A DNA stretch of 15,571 nt, from contig MGUR01000061.1 of the NCBI GenBank assembly GCA_001800075.1, forward strand, positions 11,798-27,368, read 5' to 3'. The position numbers and the translations under genes are program-made. Below the pieces are notes generated by a model. The model was not told the DNA's origin and did no database searches. It saw only the letters and a list, made by a program, of their open reading frames with translations. Each line of letters starts with the position of its first letter. Within the stretch, counting starts at the first letter, position 1. The stretch is from Elusimicrobia bacterium RIFCSPLOWO2_01_FULL_59_12. GTDB taxonomy: Bacteria; Elusimicrobiota; Elusimicrobia; 2-01-FULL-59-12. Shown piece after piece: positions 1-7,000 of the stretch.

Positions 1-744
1 TTCAAAGGCGCGCGCCGGCAATGTCCGCTGGCCCGTCTTTTTGATGACATGGTAGCCGAAACTGGATTTCACGGCGCCGGAGATCTGGCCCTCCTTGAGC
101 GGTATGACCGCGTTCTCAAACTCCGGCATCAAACTGCCCCTGGTAAAAGGGGCGAGCTTGCCGCCGCGCGCCGCGGTGGCCGGGTCCATGGAAACGGCCC
201 GCGCGACCGCTTCGAAGGATTCCCCGTTCTTCAACCGGGTCAGCGCGTTGTCCGCGTCCTGTGGAGAGGTCACTAAAATGTGGCTGGCCTGGACTTCCAG
301 GGGGCGGCTGAAGTCCTCGGCGTGCGCATCGTAGTAGCGCCGGACTTCGGCGTCGGTGACCGTGATGTCTTTGGACCGCAGCCGCGCCAGGGTCATTTCA
401 ACGAGCAAGCCGTCCTGATAATCCCTCAGATCGGATTCCGACTTCTTTTTGTACAGGGACACCGCCGCGCGGTAGTTCTCATCCTTCTGCAAGCCCGCCT
501 TCCGCGCTTCTTCGATGAGCACTTTCTCGCGGATCAAGAGGTTCAAGAACTGCCGCCGGCCCTCCGGGGTCGCGGTGTACTGCTGATAAGCCGGCGGGGT
601 TCCCTGCAGGCGGCTTTTAAAGTCTTCGACCGTGATGGAAGCGCTGCCGACCTTGGCCACCTCCGGTCCCTGGGACCGCCGGCAACCGAACATCAAGAGT
701 GCCCCGCCAACGGCCAAAAGAACACGCGAATAATAGCGTTTCAC
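1..744 (-). CDS. Parvulin-type peptidyl-prolyl cis-trans isomerase, SurA/PpiC-like lipoprotein (partial, C-terminus off window)
   Basis: The reverse strand from a GTG at 742-744 reads open for 248 codons to the window edge, so only the N-terminal part is present. Residues 1-21 have a basic start (KRYYSR), a hydrophobic stretch and a Cys at 21 after LLMFG. This fits a lipoprotein signal, though Met at -3 is not ideal. Residues about 30-125 form the helical SurA/PpiC-type chaperone arm (KVGSASITVEDF, then a lysine-rich helical region). Residues about 149-240 are a parvulin domain: EVQASHILV, GESFEAVARAVSMDP, AARGGKLAPFTRGSLMPEFE and SSFGYHVIKK are the usual family landmarks. Such proteins isomerise prolyl bonds and chaperone outer-membrane proteins in the periplasm. 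GTG is chosen because no in-frame ATG precedes the signal peptide and a -10 box lies 10 nt upstream. No Shine-Dalgarno is visible. It is divergent from the toxin-antitoxin pair. Confidence 0.9.
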   Translation of the reverse strand, partial: MKRYYSRVLLAVGGALLMFGCRRSQGPEVAKVGSASITVEDFKSRLQGTPPAYQQYTATPEGRRQFLNLLIREKVLIEEARKAGLQKDENYRAAVSLYKKKSESDLRDYQDGLLVEMTLARLRSKDITVTDAEVRRYYDAHAEDFSRPLEVQASHILVTSPQDADNALTRLKNGESFEAVARAVSMDPATAARGGKLAPFTRGSLMPEFENAVIPLKEGQISGAVKSSFGYHVIKKTGQRTLPARAFE

Positions 745-754
745 AGAGGCACCG

Positions 755-784
755 ACTATATCAAATTCAACTTGGGGGCGCCAA
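755..784 (-). promoter_or_regulatory. Promoter of the peptidyl-prolyl isomerase gene
   Basis: On the minus strand TTGGCG (779-784) and TATAGT (755-760) are separated by 18 bp, a good sigma70-type pair. The -10 box ends only 10 nt before the GTG start, leaving almost no room for a 5' leader or ribosome binding site. The -35 box lies one base from the -35 box of the opposing mntA promoter, so the two polymerases should compete for the same 46-bp stretch. This is an inference from sequence match only. Confidence 0.55.
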
Positions 785-801
785 CGGTGGAAAGGTATAA
801 T
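772..801 (+). promoter_or_regulatory. Promoter of the mntA-hepT toxin-antitoxin operon
   Basis: TTGGGG (772-777), an 18-bp spacer and a perfect TATAAT (796-801) precede the antitoxin gene. The -10 box ends 6 nt before a GTG (808) that is immediately followed by the ATG at 811, so transcription probably begins at or within a few bases of the start codon. No Shine-Dalgarno is present. The promoter interleaves with the minus-strand promoter at 755-784. Confidence 0.6.
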
Positions 802-810
802 CCTCGCGTG

Positions 811-1227
811 ATGCCTGCGGAGAGAAAAAAAATCGGGGCTTATTTTCAAAACAAACCAGAGGTCCAGGGGGTATTCCTTTTCGGCTCTCAGGCCCGCAAG
901 CGGGCACGCCCTACCAGCGACATCGATCTGGCAGTTTATTTGGACGCGTCCGTTCCAGAAACCAGCTATTTGGAGAAGCGCCTGCAGTATCTGGCTGATC
1001 TGTCGCGTCTTATCGACCCAGAGCCCGATGTCATTATCCTGAATGAAGCGCCCCCCGTCCTGACCCACCAGGTCCTTCGCTACGGCAAACTCCTGCATGA
1101 AAAGAATCATCATGCCACAACCGCCTTCAAGGCCCGCGCCATGATTGACTACGTTGATTGGCTGCCCTACAAAGCCCGGCTGGACGCTTCCACCCTTAAG
1201 CATTTCCGCGCGCCTCATGGTCGATAG
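811..1227 (+). CDS. mntA: MntA-type antitoxin, minimal nucleotidyltransferase (protein adenylyltransferase)
   Basis: This 138-residue protein has the complete minimal nucleotidyltransferase signature GSX10DXD: G25-S26, then D37-I38-D39. A third likely metal-binding Asp is D73 in PDVIIL. In characterised MNT/HEPN pairs the MNT antitoxin transfers AMP groups from ATP to the conserved tyrosine of its HEPN partner and so silences the RNase. The partner here, starting at 1217 and overlapping by 11 nt, carries exactly that tyrosine. The ATG at 811 is preceded directly by an in-frame GTG at 808, and either could initiate. An open frame continues upstream to 280 but lies antisense to the isomerase gene, and the promoter at 772-801 argues against that longer start. 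The basic patch between GS and DXD (ARKRARP) is typical. The last residues after about 125 are poorly conserved-looking and overlap hepT. Confidence 0.9.
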   Translation: MPAERKKIGAYFQNKPEVQGVFLFGSQARKRARPTSDIDLAVYLDASVPETSYLEKRLQYLADLSRLIDPEPDVIILNEAPPVLTHQVLRYGKLLHEKNHHATTAFKARAMIDYVDWLPYKARLDASTLKHFRAPHGR

Positions 1228-1639
1228 CGAGATTGTCCTGGAAAAGCTCCGCCACATCCGGGCAGCCCTGGACCGCATCCGGGAGAAAAACCCGCGTTCG
1301 CGGAAGCATCTCTTTGGGGACCCGGATACACAGGACGTTGTTTTGCGGAATATCCAAAATGCGCTGCAAGGGTGCATGGACATTGCCAGCCACATCGTGG
1401 CTGACGAAGGCTGGGGGCCGGCTCAGAAGGCAGGGGATTTCTTCCTGATCTTGGGAGAACGAAAGGTGTTGACGGCGGATTTAACGAAGAGCATGGCCCG
1501 GCTGATCAAATTTCGCAATATCCTGGTGCATGAATACACGCGGCTGGATGCCGGCAAAACCTGGAACATCGTCAACAAAGAGCTCCCCGGCATCGAAGCC
1601 TTCTGCAGGGCCATGACCCGCCTTATAGACGTTCCTTAG
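1217..1639 (+). CDS. hepT: HepT-type HEPN toxin ribonuclease
   Basis: This is a 140-residue, mostly helical protein with the HEPN active-site motif RX4HXY intact as R100-NILV-H105-E-Y107. The N-terminus (SEIVLEKLRHIRAALDRI) and the segment VVLRNIQNALQGCMDIASHIVADEGWG match the DUF86/HepT family layout. In studied homologues Arg and His cleave RNA or tRNA, and the Tyr is the site AMPylated by the MntA antitoxin. The ATG at 1217 is chosen because it overlaps the mntA stop by 11 nt and gives the normal family N-terminus. An upstream in-frame ATG at 1145 would add 24 unlikely residues. There is no clear ribosome binding site, so translation may be coupled to mntA. It ends 23 bp from the convergent gene at 1663, with no recognisable terminator between them. 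Confidence 0.92.
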   Translation: MVDSEIVLEKLRHIRAALDRIREKNPRSRKHLFGDPDTQDVVLRNIQNALQGCMDIASHIVADEGWGPAQKAGDFFLILGERKVLTADLTKSMARLIKFRNILVHEYTRLDAGKTWNIVNKELPGIEAFCRAMTRLIDVP

Positions 1640-1662
1640 TACAGGGAGAAATAAAGAGAATA

Positions 1663-3948
1663 TCAGGCGGCTCTGGCGGTGGCGGCGATGCTGCGGAGGC
1701 GGGCGAGCCGTTCTTTCCATCGATGGCCGAGCTCTTTATTCACCATCATGCCTACCGGGATGACAAAAAGGCCAGCCGCGAAGGTTTTCATCTTGAGGTC
1801 CGCGGCGCTGAGCGCGTTTTGGAGGTAATGAAGCAAGGCCCGCTGTTCCTGATGCTGTACGACGATTGCGTGCAGGTCCGCGGCGTATATGGCGGCGGAC
1901 TGGAGGATATGGCTGAGGATCGCGAAGCCGGTCGCAAGTCCCACAGCCAGGACCACGGATTTAAGTGCGGAGGTCCGGAAACCCTGACCCGGCGTTTCGG
2001 ACTTTTGGGCAGGCGCGGAGGGGGCTTGTGGATCATTCCTCCCGGTTGCGGAAGCCATTCGTTCCTCGATCCAAGCGGTCAACGTTTGTTCCAAAGCCCG
2101 GGTCCTGGCCACCACGATCCAGTTTTTGGCCGCCATGCCTGCGCCGGCGTTTTCGGCCGTCAGGACCAAGGGCCATGGGTGAACAGCATCGATCCAAGGG
2201 AAATCCCCCAGCCGGTGGAGCGCTAATCGGTCATGATGCCCGGGCGCCCGAGAGTCACCGATCCTCAGAATCCGGATGGCGCCGGTGCGATGCGGATCCA
2301 AGCCGCCTTTGTAGAGCACCACCCCGATCTGATTGCGGTCTCCGTGATCTGTCAGGAACCGGCGCAGCTCGCGGATCTGCCTGCGGCCGGCGACTTTCGT
2401 GGAGGGGCCCATCCAGCGGTAGATCAGGAGAAAAGTGGATACGCCGACGGCCAGCACGGCTGAGCCCGCCAAAGAATAATGGATCAAGGTCAGATCGCCC
2501 GTGGAGCCCAGGGCGAAGGCCGGCGTGCCGAGCCCTAAGAGGGTCGCCAGAACGGCACGCCGGATGGTAAGGGGGGCGCTTGGGATCTGACCGGCGCTTT
2601 CGGGGTTTTGGCTTGCGGGCACGCTTTGACTCCTGGACAACGCTCCTTGCGGCGCAGACCCGCCCTCGGATTTCACGACCTGCCCGAGCAGGGCGAACCC
2701 GGCCATCGTCATCGCCACGGCCTCTTTCAGCTTCGGCCGCCGGCCGCGGCGCGCGGCAAAATGTCCTGTCACACCATACCAGAGCCGGCCGGCGATTTGA
2801 CCGACCTGGATCATCCGCATCGCGGCCCAGTCCTGGCCCGTCGCGGCTTGTTCCGGCGTCAGGTGGTGGCCCAGCAGGCGCTCTACATAAAGGGTTTCAT
2901 CGACTTTGTCGTGGCGCTTGACGTTGGGGGTTATGACGGCGTAGCTCAGGCCTTTTTGTTTGCAGCGCTCGGCCAGGGCTTGGGTATGGAACCCGCCGGT
3001 GACCACGACGGTGGTCTTCTGATGCCCCAGTTCCCGGACAGCCAGGGCGTTCTTGAAGAGTTCTTCGTCCCGGAGAAGCGCCAGAGCGTAGAAGTTGATC
3101 GAAGCCGAGAGGGGTTCAATCAAACTTTGGACGTCATTCCCTGCGGTCGTTAGCGGGGAATCCAGCGTCTTTTTCTCAAACGCCTCTGGACCCCGGCTTA
3201 CGACCTGCCGGGGTGACGACGGAGAAGGCAACACGAGTTTTAAATGGTCCACGGCGGCGCTCGCCGCGGCGAGGGTGGCGGGCAGTTCGTCCGGTATGAC
3301 CTGGTTATTGATCAGCCGGCTGACGGCCTGGACGTCCTTGTCTAAGATCGCGGCGTTTTCCCGGCTGGCGGCGTCCTTTTTAAGTTTCGGAAGCACCGCC
3401 TGGATCTTCTCGATTTCCTTGCGCAGCACCGACCGCCCGTTGTAAGAGCGGCGGAACATCTCCAAGTTGGCCTGGTAGTACTCGTCGGTCTCGATGCCAA
3501 AGAGGCCCCCCTCCCCTTCGCTCACCGCGAAGTGCATCGCCCCCGGCATTTCCCCCTGTCGAACCAGATAATCCGCGGCTTCTTTCCTTATTGAGGGATC
3601 GGGATACCGCTGCATGGACTTGATTTCAATAGGACCGGTGTCGCCTTCCACCGCGATCTGACCGGGCATCAGGCCCTGTTCTTTGAGGCGTTTGAGGATT
3701 CCTGAAATGGCAAATTGGACGGAGCGGTTAACGTGGAGGTCCTGAATCAGGATGATGTCGGGTTTCGGGTTTCGTGTTTCCAGTTTCGGGTTGGCGGAAT
3801 AAGTATCGGAAACATAGCCCAGGGACGCGGGCAGGGAGATCTGAAAGAGCGGCGAACCGGCCGGCGTTCCATAAGGAAGCGCCTGGACCGATTCCGCGGC
3901 CATTACTGCCGAGAGAGTTACCGCTAGGAAAGACTTAAGGGTTCGCAT
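1663..3948 (-). CDS. Exported protein with EreA/ChaN/TraB-like N-terminal domain and membrane-associated C-terminal half
   Basis: A 761-residue protein with a signal peptide at 1-23 (MRTLKSFLAV core, cut near VQA). Residues about 64-345 look like the erythromycin-esterase/ChaN/TraB-PrgY (Tiki) superfamily: IQDLHVN at 68-74, AVEG at 99-102, and TGGFH at 317-321 followed by an ITP strand end at 339-341. The His and Glu residues are candidates for a metal or active site. No substrate can be named. Residues about 462-510, 664-690 and 721-736 are hydrophobic and probably membrane-spanning. A soluble segment around 520-632 is unrecognised. Two repeat-derived tracts are translated in frame, at residues about 52-63 and about 244-273. 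The ATG at 3948 gives a clean signal peptide, but an in-frame ATG at 4014 would add 22 residues. No Shine-Dalgarno is seen at either. It lies downstream of, and on the same strand as, the 4070-8377 gene, which suggests a shared role. ORF confidence is high and function confidence low. Confidence 0.8.
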   Translation of the reverse strand: MRTLKSFLAVTLSAVMAAESVQALPYGTPAGSPLFQISLPASLGYVSDTYSANPKLETRNPKPDIILIQDLHVNRSVQFAISGILKRLKEQGLMPGQIAVEGDTGPIEIKSMQRYPDPSIRKEAADYLVRQGEMPGAMHFAVSEGEGGLFGIETDEYYQANLEMFRRSYNGRSVLRKEIEKIQAVLPKLKKDAASRENAAILDKDVQAVSRLINNQVIPDELPATLAAASAAVDHLKLVLPSPSSPRQVVSRGPEAFEKKTLDSPLTTAGNDVQSLIEPLSASINFYALALLRDEELFKNALAVRELGHQKTTVVVTGGFHTQALAERCKQKGLSYAVITPNVKRHDKVDETLYVERLLGHHLTPEQAATGQDWAAMRMIQVGQIAGRLWYGVTGHFAARRGRRPKLKEAVAMTMAGFALLGQVVKSEGGSAPQGALSRSQSVPASQNPESAGQIPSAPLTIRRAVLATLLGLGTPAFALGSTGDLTLIHYSLAGSAVLAVGVSTFLLIYRWMGPSTKVAGRRQIRELRRFLTDHGDRNQIGVVLYKGGLDPHRTGAIRILRIGDSRAPGHHDRLALHRLGDFPWIDAVHPWPLVLTAENAGAGMAAKNWIVVARTRALEQTLTAWIEERMASATGRNDPQAPSAPAQKSETPGQGFRTSALKSVVLAVGLATGFAILSHILQSAAIYAADLHAIVVQHQEQRALLHYLQNALSAADLKMKTFAAGLFVIPVGMMVNKELGHRWKERLARLRSIAATARAA
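3132..3218. repeat. Inverted pair of palindromic repeat units embedded in frame in the 1663-3948 gene
   Basis: Unit one (3132-3165) starts CGTCATTCCC and ends GGGAATCCAG, with arms ATTCCC (3136-3141) and GGGAAT (3156-3161). Unit two (3186-3218) is in the opposite orientation, with arms CCCCGGC (3191-3197) and GCCGGGG (3207-3213), and it ends in TGACG. Read in the same orientation, both begin CGTCA, share a GGTCGT(T/A)AGC core and end TCCAG. A 20-bp spacer separates them. The CGTCATTCCC...GGGAATCCAG form is a dispersed palindrome seen in many bacterial genomes. It encodes residues about 244-273 without a stop. Confidence 0.75.
3760..3794. repeat. Five degenerate tandem heptamers (GGGTTTC-type)
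   Basis: The five successive 7-mers are GGGTTTC, GGGTTTC, GTGTTTC, CAGTTTC and GGGTTGG. On the coding (minus) strand they give the segment around PKLETRNPKP, between the signal peptide and the first domain of the 1663-3948 protein. Similar heptamer tracts, translated as N-x-K/R-x-E-x-R-type text, are familiar to me from other uncultivated bacterial genomes. They look like spreading low-complexity repeats rather than a structural motif. Confidence 0.6.
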
Positions 3949-4046
3949 AAAAAAATAGGGTTGTGGTTTCCCCCAGCCCGGTCCAGTGTACAGGATGCCC
4001 CGAAGTGAAGCCATCCGCCCAACGGCTAAAAATAGCGGCCCATAAG

Positions 4047-4065
4047 GCCCAGGTTTTTCCTGGGC
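4047..4065 (-). terminator. Hairpin between the two large envelope-protein genes (weak terminator candidate)
   Basis: A perfect 7-bp stem, GCCCAGG/CCTGGGC with a 5-nt loop, begins 4 nt after the stop of the 4070-8377 gene. On the minus strand the loop is A5. There is no immediate U-tract; the nearest, CTATTTTTAG, lies about 13 nt further on. It may terminate weakly, act as a 3' processing hairpin, or do nothing. The remaining bases to 3948 show no clear promoter. Confidence 0.4.
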
Positions 4066-4069
4066 GGGG

Positions 4070-7000
4070 TCAGGCGGCTGCCAACGCGGCTCTTAAAAAG
4101 CGGGCCGGATTCCGCTTGCGCGTCAGAGATGTGAAGAAGTAACCCAGCGGCATGATCAAGAAGGCGCCCGCTGGCCCCAGCAGCAACCGGGCCACCTGGC
4201 TGAACGTAGGCAGGATAGAAAAGCCGGCCTGGGGGCCGCCCCGCAGGAAGTTCGCCAGCGCGGCGCGCCAGGGGTGAAGCGGGCGCTTGAAGTCGGCCCC
4301 TGTCGTCCCGGGGATTTGATAAGGCTGAACAAAGACCTTCAGATCGTTCGGGGGACCTGAGAGGACCTCCACGCTAAGGGTCACGCTCGTGGCGCCCCGC
4401 GCCTTGAGATCTTTGAGATTCAGCGTGTACGCGTTCGGGCCTGCCCCCCGCGAAGGCGAGAGATATCCTCCGGGCGTCAGCTTGAAAAACATGTGGGGGA
4501 CCGGACCGTTTTTATCGCGGAGGGCGTGGACCACCAGGAAATCAGCCGTGGTAATGTCCACGTTTTTCAATTGATACGCGCGGCCGCTCCGGGCGGCGCG
4601 CAAAGCGGGGCCCGCAGGGATGACGCGCGAGCCAAGAAGCGAATTCGGCTGTTCAAGCTGCGGGGCTTCTTCCTGCGCGGAGGGAGCAGGCGCCGGCGGT
4701 CGCGCGGGGGGTTGTTCCGCCGCTGGCGCGGGGAGAGGTTGAGGCGCCGTAGATTCTTTTTGGGAAACGGGCGCCGCCGCCGGTTGTAGATCCGCGGCCT
4801 GGGTATTTTCCGCCTGAGCGACCGTGACGGCCGTTTTTGTTCCGTGTTTAGCCGGCGGCGGACGACTCGGTATGGGGCCCCATAGGATTGAAGTCAGCCC
4901 CAGCGCCAAGAGGCCGCCGCCTAGGGCGCTTGCGTAACTGACGGCACGCGGGAAAGGCGCCCGCGACATCGTATCCATCCGCATAGACAGGTAGATAATT
5001 GCCGCAAACACGAATCCGATCCCCAGCGCGACGGCCATGCCCAGGCCGCCCAATCCCAAAAAGGAGCCTATCATACGCCCCACCATCTGAACCGGATCCA
5101 CCTCAGCCGTGATCGCGGCAACAGGTTTCCTCCAGAGATCCATCAGCGCCGCGCCGCCGAGGGCAAGCAGGGGCGGAAGAACGGACAGAGTTTCGCGGGC
5201 ATCGGGCGGCCTCGGCTTGAGAGATTCTTTTAAATAACGCGCCCTTCGAGCCGCTCCGTCGCGGAAGGAGGGCCCGGAAGGGTTGAGGCGAGCCCGCTGC
5301 AATTTGAGATTCGCTTTCGAGATCTCAGGTGTCCATTGACCCGGCAGGCTGGCGCGCACAAGCACGGGATTTCGCAGCTCCTCCGCCGGTGTGGCACCTT
5401 TTCCTTCTTGGGTTCTATGGTGACCTATGCGTTCAGGCGGCCTTGCGGCGGCTTTTCCCGCGTCGGCCTTTCGACGGACTTCGGCCCGGTCCCAGGTGCG
5501 TGATCTGAACCGCCGTCCGACGAACGCCAAGGCCGGCAAGACGAAGCTCAGCGGCCATGGTGCGGATATGTCGGGGGATATCGAAGCTTCAGCCGGCGCC
5601 CCGGCCCGCGTGATTTCGTAAGCGGGTGCTGGAAGGGCCGGCTGAACATGGAGCGTCGTCGTCGAATCGCCGCGTGATGCGCGCGACACCCAAAAACCCG
5701 CCGTCAAAAGGACCAAGATAACGAAGGAAGAGCCGACCGCGAACATTTCTGCAGATCCATCGAACGCCAGCGTGTCAGGGACGGCCGGGAACTGCAAACC
5801 GGCAATAAACTTCCATGTCGCAGAGAGCGTGGGAAGAAGCACGGAAGCCAGCATCAAAACAACGGCTAACGTTATGTAGCTCAGCATGACCGCATGGATT
5901 GAACCCCGCTCGGAAGAGTTAAAGGCCTTTCTTCGGATAAAGCGGAGAGATTGCGCACCGGCAAAACTGACTACCATGCCCAGCGTGAGGAAGCCGAGCC
6001 CCAGAGCCCATCCCGCGAGATCCGGGTTGGGGGAGGAGTCCAGAGCCAGGCGTCCTTGCCCCGCGGCCTCCAGCGCGGCGGGCCGCAGGAGGTGGCTTAG
6101 GATGCGCGCCCATACGGCGGTTGCTCCACCCATCACGACAACCACGAAAAGTTTCCTCACCACAGCTCCCGCGATCAGAATCGCACTGGCCACGGTTCCG
6201 TGCGCATCCACCGGAGTCTTGAAGAGGGGCCCTGCGACCGCCTCGACATGTTCGACAGAGGGTGCTGCGATTCGATCACGAACTTCTTCAATCGATTTTT
6301 GGAGGGATATTTTCACGCCTGGCCATGCGGGATGGATGGTTTCGACCAAGGCCTCCAGACGGCTTAATTCCGTTTCCCACGCTTGGATATCCGCCCATGG
6401 GGCTGTTTCAGGATTTATCGATCTCCGTAGGCGAGCCAGAATGGGAACGACTTGAAGGGCGGTATGGATATCCCTATGGATCTTGCCCATGGGGTAAGGC
6501 AAAACTGGTTTCGGCGAGAAAGCCGTTTCCAAGACTGCAGGCGAATTGAGGGTTGGAATTTTGTCTTCGATTTCTTTGTTGATCAAAGCGTGCCAGGCCG
6601 CCGTCCATGCGGCCTGTTGATCGGGCGCATAAGCGGCCGGTTGAATTTGCATTAACAAAGACAGCGAAGCAAAGACGTACTGCATGATGGGTGCGCCCGG
6701 GATCTTGGCGGCCTCTAATGCGCTGACTTTGTATGTTCCCAAAGCTTGCACAAGCAAGCTGACTTCGTTGTTGTAGGGTCTGGGGAGCCCCAGTGCATTG
6801 AAGCGACTTTGATAGGCCACCCATTTTTCCAGCATGGCTGGACCGGTGTCCTTTTGAATATCACGGGCCAACTCTCCGGCTTTAGAAGCTAAAGCCGCCA
6901 GGGCGGCGGCATCCATAACCGGGGCTGCCGGTTTTGCCGGGGCGGCTGGCTTCGGAGTGAAGGGGCGCGCCATCGGAATGACAGGGGATGAACCGGCTGC

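Noticed and set aside
280..810. Upstream open extension of the mntA reading frame
   Set aside because: It is antisense to the clearly coding isomerase gene, and the mntA promoter lies at 772-801, downstream of that start.
3949..4046. Riboswitch-like GC-rich leader before the 1663-3948 gene
   Set aside because: The sequence GGGGGAAACCACAACCC looked ligand-RNA-like, but I could not fit it to any known riboswitch consensus.
5886..6455. Plus-strand open frame within the large envelope-protein gene
   Set aside because: It has no recognisable features and no promoter or ribosome binding site. The minus-strand frame is continuous with membrane segments here.
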